Assembly (NCBI GenBank): GCA_021463505.1
Contig: JAJTYR010000035.1
Span: 1 to 36,089 of the forward strand
Source: Burkholderiaceae bacterium
Lineage (GTDB): Bacteria; Pseudomonadota; Gammaproteobacteria; Burkholderiales; Burkholderiaceae_E
Length of the DNA stretch: 36,089 nucleotides
Direction: 5' to 3'
In this document: positions 16,388 to 25,790 of the stretch, piece by piece
Position numbering within the stretch: the first letter of the stretch is position 1
How the letters are laid out: the number at the start of each line of letters is the position of its first letter
Made by a program: the position numbers and the translations under genes
The notes under the pieces: generated by a model
Told to the model about the DNA's origin: nothing
What the model saw: the letters and a program-made list of their open reading frames with translations, nothing else
The model's database searches: none

Positions 16388-17920
16388 ATGCAGATCACAA
16401 CCGCATCGGCCGAACTGTTCCGGCACCTGAGCGCGGACAAGGCGGCGTTCTACCGCTGCATCCTCGACGTGTTCGCTGCCGCCAAGCGGCAATACCGGCT
16501 GCAGTTGCGCCCCGACGAAGTGCTCGCCGAGGCCCTCTGGCCCGACGGCCCGCCGCGCATCGAGGACGTGAACGCCGCGCTCGCCCAGCTCGCCGAATGG
16601 GGCAACCTCGAATCGCAGCACGATACGGCGCGCGTGGCGAGCCTCGCCGACTTCTACCGGGCGCGCTTCCTGTACCGGCTCTCGCACGGCGGCGAGGCGG
16701 TCGAGGCGGGGCTCGCCGTGTTCCTGCAGACGCTGCAGCGCCGCGCCGAACTGCAGACCGTGGCGCTCGAGGACATCGCCAGCCGGCTGCAGTCGCTGCA
16801 CCTGCTGCTGAAGGACGACGCGGCGGGCGACACGGTCGACGTGGCGAAAACCCACGAGATCCTGCGCGACCTCGTTCGGGTCTTCGAGAGCCTGGCCGAA
16901 AACGCGCAGGCATTCATGGCCGCGGTGGCGCGCAGCATCGAACTGCAGCAGGCCGAAGCGGGCGCCGTGCTCGACTACAAGCGCCGGCTGATCGACTACC
17001 TCGAGCGCTTCATGGGAGACCTCGTCCGCCGCTCCGACACCATTGCGCGAAACCTGCTGGCGCTGGCCCCGCGCATCGACGCGCCGCTGCAGCGGGTGGC
17101 GCAGCGCGAAGCGCGCGACGCGGCGCCAGGCGACAGCCGCGGGCTGCACGACGAGCAGCTTCGCCGCCATCACGCATGGCGCGAGCGCTGGCAGGGGCTG
17201 TGCCGCTGGTTCCTGCCCGCCGGTAACGAACCGCCGCAGGCCGAACTGCTGCGCGCCCGCGCGCGTGCAGCGATCCCGCAGCTGCTCGCGGCAATCGCGA
17301 CGCTGAACGAACGGCGCAGCGGACGCAGCGACCGCTCGGCCGACTTCCGCATCCTCGCCGGATGGTTCGCCGAATGCGTCGACGACGACGCAGCGCACCG
17401 CCTCGCCCGCGCCGCCTTCGCGCTGAACCCGGCACGGCATTTCTCCCTCGGCGCGCCCGACGACGAGAGCCTGCCGGCAAGCGCGTCCTGGACCGAGGCG
17501 CCACCGCTGCGGATCAACCCGCGCCTGCGCGAATACGGCGAGGCCGCGCCGCGCGGCCCGCTTGCACGCGTGCGCGACCGCAGCACCGAACGCGCGCTGA
17601 TGGCGAGCCAGATCGCCGAGGAGTCGCGCCAGGCCGACGAAGCGCGCCGGCGCCTCGCCACCGGTCGCACGCTGCGACTCTCGCAACTCGGCGCGCTCGA
17701 CGCACACGCCTTCGCCCTGTTCCTGACTCTGCTCGGCGAAGCGCTGGCCGAGCAATGCGGACCGGACACGCCCGTCGAGCGGCTGACCGGCGACGGGCTG
17801 CTGCGAATCACGCTCGAGCCGCTCGAAGCCGACAGCCACGCGCGCATCGAAACGCCGCTCGGCGTGTTCGCCGGGCGCGATCACCGGCTCACGATCACCC
17901 CGGCGGAGGATTTCGCATGA
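16388..17920 (+). CDS. jetA: Wadjet type II protein JetA (DUF2397/TIGR02677)
   Basis: A 510-residue cytoplasmic protein, the kleisin-like subunit of a type II Wadjet complex. It begins MQITTASAELFRHLSADKAA with FYRCILDVFAAAKRQY, the winged-helix start of the TIGR02677 family, followed by ALAQLAEWGNLESQHDTARV and the helical middle, then the C-terminal wing with VFAGRDHRLTI. The assignment rests on these signatures, the length (about 500 in the family) and the perfect context of jetB, jetC and jetD. In Wadjet the JetABC complex extrudes loops on small circular DNA, and JetD cuts it. No Shine-Dalgarno is evident; translation is probably coupled to higA. The stop overlaps jetB (ATGA). Confidence 0.93.
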   Translation: MQITTASAELFRHLSADKAAFYRCILDVFAAAKRQYRLQLRPDEVLAEALWPDGPPRIEDVNAALAQLAEWGNLESQHDTARVASLADFYRARFLYRLSHGGEAVEAGLAVFLQTLQRRAELQTVALEDIASRLQSLHLLLKDDAAGDTVDVAKTHEILRDLVRVFESLAENAQAFMAAVARSIELQQAEAGAVLDYKRRLIDYLERFMGDLVRRSDTIARNLLALAPRIDAPLQRVAQREARDAAPGDSRGLHDEQLRRHHAWRERWQGLCRWFLPAGNEPPQAELLRARARAAIPQLLAAIATLNERRSGRSDRSADFRILAGWFAECVDDDAAHRLARAAFALNPARHFSLGAPDDESLPASASWTEAPPLRINPRLREYGEAAPRGPLARVRDRSTERALMASQIAEESRQADEARRRLATGRTLRLSQLGALDAHAFALFLTLLGEALAEQCGPDTPVERLTGDGLLRITLEPLEADSHARIETPLGVFAGRDHRLTITPAEDFA

Positions 17921-19236
17921 CGCAGCGCGCGAAGACCGTTACGAGCCGATACCCCGGCGCGCCGCTGGCGAGCCGGCGCAGGAGCGAGCCCGTCGCGAGC
18001 CAGCGCATCGGAGAACTTCAGGCGCGCCAGCAACGCGAGGAGCAGCGCATGGCGTTGCGCGCGCTGCTGATGCAGCCGCTGATGAGCCCGGAACATGCCG
18101 AGTTCCCGGCGGTGCGGCGACACGCCGAGGCGCTGCGTGAATGGTTCGCGCGCGAGACCGGCTGGATGCTGCACGTGGCGCGCGACGGGGCACGGCTCTA
18201 CAAGCGGCCCGCCGACCTGGGCGACGCGACGCGCGGCCTGCCCGGCTACGACCGGCGCCGCTACATCCTCTTCTGTCTCGCCTGCGCGGTCCTCGAGCGC
18301 GCCGACCCGCAGATCACGCTGCAGCTGCTCGGCGAGCGCGTGATGCAGTGGGCCGCCGAACCTGCGCTGGCCGCGCGCGGCTTCGAGTTCACGCTGAAGA
18401 CCGCCGCGCAACGGCGCGAGCTGGTCGTGGTCTGCCGCACGCTGCTCGCGCTCGGCGTGCTTCGGCGGGTGGCGGGCGACGAGGACGGGTTCGTGAACGA
18501 GAACGGGGGCGCACGCGCCGATGCGCTCTACGACGTGCGGCGCCGCGCGTTGTCGGGCGTGCTCGCCGCCGTGCGTGGCCCGTCGACCTGGGCGCCCGGC
18601 GAAAGCCCGGCCTCGCTCGACGAGCGGCTGCACTCGCTCGCCGCCGAGCACCTTGCCGACAGCGACGAGGCCCGCCGCACCACACTGCGCCACCGACTCG
18701 CGCGGCGCCTGCTCGACGACCCGGTCGTCTACACCGATTCGCTCGATGCCGACGCCCAGGCCTATTTCGTCAATCAGCGCGGCCCCATGGCGGCGCGGCT
18801 GTGTGATGCGACCGGGCTTGCCGCCGAGCAGCGTGCCGAGGGCGTGGCGCTGACCGACGAAGCGGGCACGCTCAGCGACGTGGCGATGCCCGCCGAAGGC
18901 ACCGATGCGCATGCCACCCTGCTCGTCGCCGAGCACCTGGCGAGCCGCATGCGCGCGGGCGAACGCGGCGCGCTCACCGACGAGGCGATTGCGGCGTTCC
19001 TGCGCGACGCCACCGATCGCTACGGACGCTTCTGGCGCAAGACGGCTCGCGAGCCGGGCGCGGAACGCGAGCTCGCCCAGCTCGTGCTCGAGCGCCTGGG
19101 CAAGCTGCAGCTGGTCGCGCGCGAGGACGGCCGCGCGCGCCCACTGCCGGCGATCGCGCGCTTCGCGCTGGGCGAGGCCGAACTCGTGCAGCGCGTGCCG
19201 GCCGACGCGGCCGGCAGCACCGGGGCGCTGTTCTGA
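17917..19236 (+). CDS. jetB: Wadjet type II protein JetB (DUF2398/TIGR02678)
   Basis: A 439-residue protein of the TIGR02678/DUF2398 family, the KITE-like winged-helix subunit that joins JetA to the JetC motor. The ATG at 17917 overlaps the jetA stop by 4 bases; the reading frame is open further upstream, but that part is a shadow of jetA. Recognisable parts are RMALRALLMQPLMSPEHAEF near the N-terminus, GYDRRRYILFCLACAVLERA, and RRRALSGVLAAVRGPSTW. Then RHRLARRLLDDPVVYTDSLD and AYFVNQRGPMAARLCDATGL follow. Full length. The stop is 3 bases before the jetC start. Confidence 0.93.
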   Translation: MTQRAKTVTSRYPGAPLASRRRSEPVASQRIGELQARQQREEQRMALRALLMQPLMSPEHAEFPAVRRHAEALREWFARETGWMLHVARDGARLYKRPADLGDATRGLPGYDRRRYILFCLACAVLERADPQITLQLLGERVMQWAAEPALAARGFEFTLKTAAQRRELVVVCRTLLALGVLRRVAGDEDGFVNENGGARADALYDVRRRALSGVLAAVRGPSTWAPGESPASLDERLHSLAAEHLADSDEARRTTLRHRLARRLLDDPVVYTDSLDADAQAYFVNQRGPMAARLCDATGLAAEQRAEGVALTDEAGTLSDVAMPAEGTDAHATLLVAEHLASRMRAGERGALTDEAIAAFLRDATDRYGRFWRKTAREPGAERELAQLVLERLGKLQLVAREDGRARPLPAIARFALGEAELVQRVPADAAGSTGALF

Positions 19237-19239
19237 CCG

Positions 19240-22200
19240 ATGCGCGCCGACCCGATGCCTCGCAACGAACGCAGCGACGAGCTCGAGGGCATCGCCGGCA
19301 CCGCAGCCGCGCCTGCCCGCCCCGCCCTTCCCGGACCGCTGCGCGAACGCTGGCAGCCGCTGCGAATCGGCCTCGTCGAGCTGTTTCACTACGACAGCGA
19401 GGAGTTCTGGTTCCACGACGGCCACCTGCTGCTGCGCGGGAACAACGGAACCGGCAAGTCGAAGGTGCTGTCGCTGACGCTGCCGTTCCTGTTCGATGCG
19501 CAGCTGCGCTCGTCGCGCATCGAGCCCGACGGCGACAGCAGCAAGAAGATGTCGTGGAACCTTCTCCTCGACAGCTACCCGCGACGCACCGGCTACACGT
19601 GGATCGAGTTCGGGCGGCTCGCTGCCGACGGCTGCCCGCACTATCTCACGCTCGGCGCGGGGCTGTCGGCGGTCGCCGGGCGGGCGCAGGTCGAGAACTG
19701 GTTCTTCGTGATCGACGACGCGGCCGATCGCGCCGACGCAGTCGACGCCGCGATGCGCATCGGGCGTGACCTGTGGCTCGTCAACGAGCAGCGCGTCGTG
19801 CTCGCGCGCGAGCGGCTGCGCGAAGCGATCGAAGGCCGCGGGCAGGTCTTCGATAGCGCGGCAGCGTACCGGCGCGCCGTCGACGAACGCCTGTTTCACC
19901 TCGGTGCGCGCCGCTACGACGCACTGATGGACACGCTGATCCAGTTGCGCCAGCCGCAGCTCTCGCGCAAGCCGGACGAAGCCGGCCTGTCGCACGCGCT
20001 CACGGAAGCGCTGCCACCGATGCCGCAGGAACTCCTCACCGACGTCGCCGAAGCCCTCGATCGGCTCGAGGAAGACCGCCGGCAACTCGACGAGATCAGG
20101 GAACTGGCGCAGGCGGTCGAGCGCTTCGACCGGCGTTATCGCGTCTACGCCGGGATGCTCAGCCGCCGACAGGCGCGCGAGTTGCGCCAGGCGCAGACCG
20201 ACTTCGACAACGCGAGCCAGGAGCGCAATCGGGCACAGGCGAGCCTGCAGGCCGCGCAGGCTGCGCAGGTGCAGGCGCAGGCCGCGCACGACGAGGCCGA
20301 ACGCACCCTGGCGGCGCAGCGCAGTCGGCAGGAAACGCTGCAGTCCGATCCCGCGATGCAGGACGCCAACCGGCTCGAGGGCGCACAGCGCGACGCCGAA
20401 CTCCGCAGTGCTGCCGTGGAGCGCGAGCGCCAGTCCCGTGACGATGCAGGCGAGCGCCTGCAACGCGAGCGGGAGGCGACCGTCCATGCCGATCAGCGGG
20501 CGACGGGGGCCGAGCGCGCGCTGATCGGGCAACGTTGCGAGGGTGCGCGCGAAGCGGACGACGCAGGCGTCGGCGCCGAGTTCGCGGAGAACGCACTGTG
20601 CGTGCTTGCGCCCGGCGCGCTTGCGGAACTCGCTTCGCGCGAGTGCGACACGGCGGCCGCGGCGCTGCGCGCCAGCGCATCCGCGCGACGCGGGCAGATC
20701 GCGGTGCTGCAACGCCGTCACGACGAGCTGCGCCAGGCCACCTCGGTGCTCACGCTTCGCCGTCAGGCGCAGAGCGAGCGCCATGCCGAACTCGAAGGGA
20801 CGCTCGGGCGCCGGGATGCGGTCGACGCCGCGGTCGAGTGTGCAGCGCAGGCGCTCGTCGACGACTGGAGTTCGCATTGCGCCCGGCTGGTCGAACTGCG
20901 CTTCGACAGCGTCGAACCGCTCGGACTGCTCATCGAGTGGCTGCAGCGCCCGGAGGGCGAAAACCCTGCGCGGCACGCGCTCGCCGAAGCGCAGCGCGGC
21001 GTCGGCGAGCGTCACGCGGCGCGACAGATCGAGCTCGGGGTGCAACGCGACGCGTTGCGCGCCGAACGCGATGCGCTCGAAGCCGAGCGCGAGCGCCTGA
21101 GCGCCGGCGCCGACAGCGCTCCGCCCGCGCCGCACACGCGCGACCCCGACGCCCGTAGCGCAGTCGTCGGGGCGCCGCTGTGGCAGCTGATCGACTTTCG
21201 CGAGCACGTCGCTGCAAACGGGCGCGCCGGGATCGAAGCCGCCCTCGAAGCATCCGGCCTGCTCGACGCCTGGGTCACCCACGATGGCGCGCGGCTTTCG
21301 GTCGAGGGCGCGCCGGTGTGGCGCGACAGCCAGTGGGTTCGCCGCCCTGCGGCGCCTGGACCGTCGCTCGCCGACTGGTTGCGCGCGTCCGTTCCCGCCG
21401 ATTCGCCGGTACCGGCCGAGACGGTCGATGCGCTGCTCGCCGGCGTTGCCTGCGGCAGTGCAGACCCCGAGACTGCCGAAGCCTGGGTCTGCCCCGACGG
21501 GCGCTTCCGCATCGGCACGCTGGCGGGGGCATGGAGCAAGCCCGAGGCGAGTCATATCGGCCACGCTGCCCGCGCCGCGGCGCGCCGCCGGCGCCTCGGG
21601 GAAATCGGCCTGCGGCTGCGCGAGCTCGACACCGCCCAGCGCGAAATGGAATCCCTCTTCGGGGAGCTCGACGCGCAGCGCGCGCAGGCCCGCGACGAAT
21701 GGCGCACCGCGCCCGCGGAGCAGCCATGGCGCGAGGCGATGCTCGAAGCCGCTGCCTGCGCGCGCGAAGTGCAGGCGGCACGCGCGCGCCTGGACAGCGC
21801 CGAGTCCCAATGCCGCGAGGCCGAGCAGAAGCAGGAGACCGCGCGCGAGGCGCTCGATCGCGACGCGAAGGACCTGCGCCTGCCGACCGAAGCCGAAGCG
21901 TTGCCCGCGATCGAGCAGGCCCTGCAGCGCTTCGTCGATGCACAGTTCGCGCTCGTGCAGGCCGCGCACGAATGGCGCCGAGCGCACGCCGATCTTCTCG
22001 CGCAGCGCTCGCGCGAAGCCGACGCCCGAAGCCAGTGGCAACTGCGCGAGGAGTCGCTCGCCGCAGCGCGCATCGAAGCCGACGAGGCGCAAGCGCGGTT
22101 CGACGTGCTGCGCGAGACCGTCGGCGCGCAGGTCGAGACGCTGCTGCGGCAACTGGCCGACGCACGCGAGGCGGTTCGCGCCGCCGACGCGGCGCTGCGC

Positions 22201-23475
22201 ACCGCTATCGAAGCACGGCAAGCCGCCGGCGAGGCGCGCGCGAGCGCGAGCGCAAGGGCCGAGATCGCCGAGCACGCGCTCGACGAACGCTCGCGGCAGC
22301 GCGCGGCCGCCGTCGAACGCCTGAGGCACTTCACGCGAAGCAGCCTGCTGCACTCGGCGGTGCCTGGCATCGAAGTGCCCGATCCGGGCAGTGCGTGGAC
22401 CGTGGATCCCGCGTTGACCCTCGCCCGGCGCGTCGAGCAGGCGCTCTCCGATGTCGTCGACGACGAAGCGAACTGGAGCCGCGCGCAGCGCCAGGTCACC
22501 GAAGACCTGCAGGAGTTGCAGCGCGCGCTGAGTGCCCTCGGCCACCAGGCACCGGCCGAGGCCACCGACTGGGGCTTCGTCGTGCGCATCGTCTATCACC
22601 ATCGCGCCGAGCGTCCCGACCGCCTGGCGGCGCAACTGGCCGACGACGTCGCGCAGCGCAGCGAACTGCTCTCGGCCAGCGAGCGCGCGGTGCTGGAGAA
22701 TCACCTCCAGGCCGAGATCGCCTCCGAAGTGCAGCGCCTGTTGCGCTCCGCCGAGAAGCAGGTCGAGGCGATCAACCGCGAGCTGCACAAGCGGCCGACT
22801 TCCACCGGCGTGCGCTACCGGCTGCAATGGCAGCCGCTCGTCGAAGACGAAGGCGCGCCGGTGGGGCTCGAAGCCGCGCGAGCGAGGCTGCTGAACACCA
22901 GCGCCGACCTGTGGTCGGCCGAGGATCGGCGCGTGGTCGGCCACATGCTGCAGCAACGCATCGCCGCCGAGCGCGAACGTGCCGACGCCGAAACCGGGCG
23001 CAGCGAGCGTGGCGGCAGCCTCATCGAGCAGCTTGCGCGCGCGCTCGACTATCGCCGCTGGCATCGTTTTCGCGTGCAGCGCCTGCAGGACGGCCAGTGG
23101 CGCAAGCTCTCCGGCCCGGCGTCGAGCGGCGAGCGCGCGCTCGGCCTGACCGTGCCGCTGTTCGCCGCGATCGCGAGCTTCTACGGCCAGGGCGCCAACC
23201 CGCACACGCCGCGCCTGATGCTGCTCGACGAAGCCTTCGCCGGAATCGACGACGCGGCGCGCGCGCACTGCATGGGGTTGATTCACGAGTTCGACCTCGA
23301 CTTCGTCCTCACCAGCGAGCGCGAATGGGGCTGCTACGCCGAGTTGCCAGGCGTGTCGATCTGCCAGCTGCAGCGGCGCGAGGGCGTCGACGCGGTGTTC
23401 GTCTCGCGCTGGACCTGGGACGGCCGAGCGCGGCGGCGCGAGGCCGATCCGGATCGGCGGTTCGCCCCCGCATGA
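19240..23475 (+). CDS. jetC: Wadjet type II SMC-like ATPase JetC (TIGR02680)
   Basis: A 1411-residue SMC/MukB-like ATPase, the motor of the complex. The Walker A motif GNNGTGKS is at residues 67-74. Long Ala/Glu/Gln/Arg-rich stretches (about residues 290-470 and 780-1060) form the antiparallel coiled coil around a hinge-like centre. The ABC signature is in SGPASSGERALGLTVPLF near residue 1290, and the Walker B motif RLMLLDEAFAGIDD is near residue 1325. All ATPase motifs are intact. The ATG at 19240 gives the full N-terminus; a second ATG at 19255 is possible. It overlaps jetD by 4 bases. The open antisense frame across the gene is a GC artefact. Confidence 0.94.
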   Translation: MRADPMPRNERSDELEGIAGTAAAPARPALPGPLRERWQPLRIGLVELFHYDSEEFWFHDGHLLLRGNNGTGKSKVLSLTLPFLFDAQLRSSRIEPDGDSSKKMSWNLLLDSYPRRTGYTWIEFGRLAADGCPHYLTLGAGLSAVAGRAQVENWFFVIDDAADRADAVDAAMRIGRDLWLVNEQRVVLARERLREAIEGRGQVFDSAAAYRRAVDERLFHLGARRYDALMDTLIQLRQPQLSRKPDEAGLSHALTEALPPMPQELLTDVAEALDRLEEDRRQLDEIRELAQAVERFDRRYRVYAGMLSRRQARELRQAQTDFDNASQERNRAQASLQAAQAAQVQAQAAHDEAERTLAAQRSRQETLQSDPAMQDANRLEGAQRDAELRSAAVERERQSRDDAGERLQREREATVHADQRATGAERALIGQRCEGAREADDAGVGAEFAENALCVLAPGALAELASRECDTAAAALRASASARRGQIAVLQRRHDELRQATSVLTLRRQAQSERHAELEGTLGRRDAVDAAVECAAQALVDDWSSHCARLVELRFDSVEPLGLLIEWLQRPEGENPARHALAEAQRGVGERHAARQIELGVQRDALRAERDALEAERERLSAGADSAPPAPHTRDPDARSAVVGAPLWQLIDFREHVAANGRAGIEAALEASGLLDAWVTHDGARLSVEGAPVWRDSQWVRRPAAPGPSLADWLRASVPADSPVPAETVDALLAGVACGSADPETAEAWVCPDGRFRIGTLAGAWSKPEASHIGHAARAAARRRRLGEIGLRLRELDTAQREMESLFGELDAQRAQARDEWRTAPAEQPWREAMLEAAACAREVQAARARLDSAESQCREAEQKQETAREALDRDAKDLRLPTEAEALPAIEQALQRFVDAQFALVQAAHEWRRAHADLLAQRSREADARSQWQLREESLAAARIEADEAQARFDVLRETVGAQVETLLRQLADAREAVRAADAALRTAIEARQAAGEARASASARAEIAEHALDERSRQRAAAVERLRHFTRSSLLHSAVPGIEVPDPGSAWTVDPALTLARRVEQALSDVVDDEANWSRAQRQVTEDLQELQRALSALGHQAPAEATDWGFVVRIVYHHRAERPDRLAAQLADDVAQRSELLSASERAVLENHLQAEIASEVQRLLRSAEKQVEAINRELHKRPTSTGVRYRLQWQPLVEDEGAPVGLEAARARLLNTSADLWSAEDRRVVGHMLQQRIAAERERADAETGRSERGGSLIEQLARALDYRRWHRFRVQRLQDGQWRKLSGPASSGERALGLTVPLFAAIASFYGQGANPHTPRLMLLDEAFAGIDDAARAHCMGLIHEFDLDFVLTSEREWGCYAELPGVSICQLQRREGVDAVFVSRWTWDGRARRREADPDRRFAPA

Positions 23476-24722
23476 GCGACACGCCGGATCCGCGGCTGCA
23501 GGCGCTGCTGGGCGCCAACACGCTGGCGTCGCTGCGTGGGCGCCTGCGCGCACGCTTCGAGCGACTCGACCCGGACGAGTCGCCTGCCACGCTGCGCATT
23601 GCCGAACTGAGCGCCAGCGAATATGAAGCGCTTGCGCTGCTCACTGGTGCGCCGCCGCGCCCCGCGAAATCGATGCGCATCGACCTCGCGCGACTCGACG
23701 CGACGCTGCGCGAAGCCGGAGTGGCCGCGTCGCTGCGCGACGCGCTCGAGCGCCTCGACGGCCCGATCGTGCATCGGGCGGCGATGCGCGCCGCAGCGCA
23801 GGCGCGCTGGTCGACCATGCCGGGAAGATGTCGGCACAGTGGCCTTGGGGGCCTCCTGCAGGCACCGGCCGGACTCGGCCTGCTCAAGCGCCTGGCGCGG
23901 CAGGACGCCGATCACGCGATGCGTCTGATCGAACACACGGAGGCCGTGCTGCAACGGCTGCCGGCAAAAGGCTTGCCCCGCGCGCAGCTCGCCGCCGAGA
24001 CGCTGGGCGACGCGCACGCGCTCGACGCCGGGCAAGCGGTGGCCACGCTGGTGCTGGCCGCCTGGCGGCAGGCAGAGCCGGGCGCGATCCGGCGGGCGTC
24101 GGATCCGGACGACGAAGCGCCGGAAGAGCGCGCACGCGACACCTGGGCGCGCGCGGGGGTCATGGTCAATGAGCTCGCCCGGCCTGCGCTGTTCCTGAAC
24201 CTGCCGGTGCGACCCCCCGAACACCGGCTCGCCGCCGACGGCGAACCCGCTTACCTGTCGCTACGCAGGCTGCTGCGTTCGCCACCTGCGTTCGATGTGG
24301 CCGCGCGTGAGGTCTTCGTCTGCGAGAACCCGAATCTGGTCGCGATCGCGGCCGACCGACTCGGCGCACGCTGCGCTCCGCTGGTCTGCACCGACGGCAT
24401 GCCGGCGGCGGCGCAGCGCACGCTGCTCTCGCAGCTCGCCAGCGCAGGGGCCGGGCTGCGTTATCACGGCGATTTCGACTGGGCGGGCCTGCGAATCGCG
24501 AACTGGACGATCCGCAGCTTCGGCGCGCGTCCCTGGCGGCTGCGCGCCGGTGACTACGAGGCGGCAGCGAAAGGCGCGCCGCGGCTGCGCCGCGACCTCG
24601 ATGACGCACCAGCGGTGGCGGCGATCTGGGACGAAACGTTGGCCCCGGCGATGGCGCAGCACGGCGTGAGCATCGCCGAAGAAGCCGTCGCGGCGTCTCT
24701 GCTCGATGATCTTCGCCGGTAA
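23472..24722 (+). CDS. jetD: Wadjet type II Toprim-like nuclease subunit JetD (DUF2399/TIGR02679)
   Basis: A 416-residue protein, the nuclease subunit that cuts the DNA trapped by JetABC. The N-terminal part belongs to the DUF3323-like region (LAALLTGA-type EYEALALLTGAPPRPAKSM). The C-terminal DUF2399 part is Toprim-like: VFVCENPNLVAIAADRLG with the conserved Glu (about residue 284), then YHGDFDWAGLRIANW with the Asp-x-Asp pair (about residues 331-340). All three acidic positions are present, so it should be active. ATGA overlap with jetC. The gene closes the operon; the next gene is on the other strand with stops 34 bases apart, and no T-run terminator is visible in between. Confidence 0.93.
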   Translation: MSDTPDPRLQALLGANTLASLRGRLRARFERLDPDESPATLRIAELSASEYEALALLTGAPPRPAKSMRIDLARLDATLREAGVAASLRDALERLDGPIVHRAAMRAAAQARWSTMPGRCRHSGLGGLLQAPAGLGLLKRLARQDADHAMRLIEHTEAVLQRLPAKGLPRAQLAAETLGDAHALDAGQAVATLVLAAWRQAEPGAIRRASDPDDEAPEERARDTWARAGVMVNELARPALFLNLPVRPPEHRLAADGEPAYLSLRRLLRSPPAFDVAAREVFVCENPNLVAIAADRLGARCAPLVCTDGMPAAAQRTLLSQLASAGAGLRYHGDFDWAGLRIANWTIRSFGARPWRLRAGDYEAAAKGAPRLRRDLDDAPAVAAIWDETLAPAMAQHGVSIAEEAVAASLLDDLRR

Positions 24723-24756
24723 GAGCGGCGCCGTTGCGGCAGCGACGCGCGGCGCC

Positions 24757-25179
24757 CTACCCGTTCGTCTGCGTCGCCGGTGACCAGGTGCGGTGCCCGA
24801 CCCGGCGAACGGTCAGGCATCGCATCGTGCGAATGCGCCATGCAGCACGGAGCAGGAACTCGACCTTGACTGCTTCGCAGGGGAACACGATTCCTCCTCC
24901 TTCCGCGCGGTCGAGTACTGCGGCACCGAGCAGCGCCGTGACGTCGCCGTGAACCGCCTTGACGTCCCTGTCGACGCGGCGAGCAGCTTCGCGGATGGAG
25001 ACGGGACCCGCACCACAAAGCGCCTTCAGGAGTTCCCGGCGCCTGGCCGTGAGCACCTTCCACAGAAGCTCGGGCGTCGCGAAGCTGATTCGAGCAGACC
25101 GTTCCGGCCTGCTGGTGCGCGCGCGCTGGTCATCGCGCCCGGCGCATCGAACTGGCCAGCTCGTGGCAGCCACGCGCAT
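24757..25179 (-). CDS. HTH transcriptional regulator, HVO_A0114-like
   Basis: A 140-residue product if it starts at the ATG at 25179. The core reads ISFATPELLWKVLTARRREL, then SIREAARRVDRDVKAVHGDV with LLGAAVLDRAEGGGIVFPCE. This is the winged-helix family of predicted regulators (HVO_A0114 type), known for its 'IRE-x-A-R-x-x-x-R-D-x-K-x-V-H-x-D-V' helix. Such proteins are often the regulator or antitoxin half of two-gene modules, but no partner is seen here. The start lies inside the last 50 bases of paiB, so the two are overlapping and co-directional. The N-terminus is uncertain and may be replaced compared with relatives. Function beyond DNA binding is not known. Confidence 0.72.
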   Translation of the reverse strand: MRVAATSWPVRCAGRDDQRARTSRPERSARISFATPELLWKVLTARRRELLKALCGAGPVSIREAARRVDRDVKAVHGDVTALLGAAVLDRAEGGGIVFPCEAVKVEFLLRAAWRIRTMRCLTVRRVGHRTWSPATQTNG

Positions 25180-25753
25180 CGAGCCTGGCGGCAACCGCCA
25201 GACGATCGCGTGGTTCCTTGTTCTGGCTGAGCTTGGCCTTGCCAACCAGGGAGGTGACCGCGATCTCGATGCCCACGACGTTGCGAAGCAGGCTCTCGAC
25301 GTAAGCGGATTCGGAATCGTCCATCTTCCAGGGGACCGGCTCGGCGGCTTCGTGCCGGTTGACCTGTCGCGCAAGCAGGCGGCGAACGAACCTGTCGTCG
25401 TCGTGCACGACGATCGTGCCACTGGCGTGCACCACCTCGTAATTCCAGGTGGGAACCTGGCGGTGCGCCTCGTGCTGGGTGAGGTACCAGTTGGGCGAAA
25501 CGTAGGCGTGTGCACCGCGGAAGACGACCATGACCGGCGTGCCCGTGGGGCAACGCTGCCACAACGTATTCGCACGCGCGATGTGCGCCAGCAGCGTGCC
25601 GTGCGCGCCACGGTCGGCGTCGAACTCGAAGGGGATGTGATCCGCCTCGGGCCCTGCCTGTCCCTGTGCGATCAGCACACCGAGCGGATGTCCGCGGATG
25701 ATGCGATGCATTTCTTCGGGGCGGGTTTCGGCGAAGTGCGACGGGATGTACAT
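25130..25753 (-). CDS. PaiB-like FMN-binding protein
   Basis: A 207-residue protein from the ATG at 25753, giving MYIPSHFAETRPEEMHRIIR, the standard PaiB start; the frame is open another 75 bases upstream but that has no family match. PVMVVFRGAHAYVSPNWYLT and VPTWNYEVVHASGTI are PaiB signatures. The fold is a split-barrel like pyridoxamine-phosphate oxidases and should bind FMN. In Bacillus subtilis PaiB was described as a repressor of sporulation and protease genes, so the annotation 'negative transcriptional regulator' is inherited; here a flavin-dependent role is equally possible. Upstream is the H+-ATPase pseudogene, downstream the HTH regulator. Confidence 0.9.
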   Translation of the reverse strand: MYIPSHFAETRPEEMHRIIRGHPLGVLIAQGQAGPEADHIPFEFDADRGAHGTLLAHIARANTLWQRCPTGTPVMVVFRGAHAYVSPNWYLTQHEAHRQVPTWNYEVVHASGTIVVHDDDRFVRRLLARQVNRHEAAEPVPWKMDDSESAYVESLLRNVVGIEIAVTSLVGKAKLSQNKEPRDRLAVAARLDARGCHELASSMRRAR

Positions 25754-25790
25754 GACTGGATGAGTAGCGTCGGGACGATGCAGGAACCGC

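Noticed and set aside
17881-23553. Open minus-strand frame of 1890 codons antisense to jetB/jetC
   Set aside because: It is a typical high-GC antisense frame; its protein is an Arg/Ala/Leu/Gly-rich mix with no domain, while the plus strand encodes jetB and jetC with intact motifs.
21180-24722. Long plus-strand frame overlapping jetC before jetD
   Set aside because: Only the part from 23472 is jetD; the upstream part is a shifted-frame shadow of jetC.
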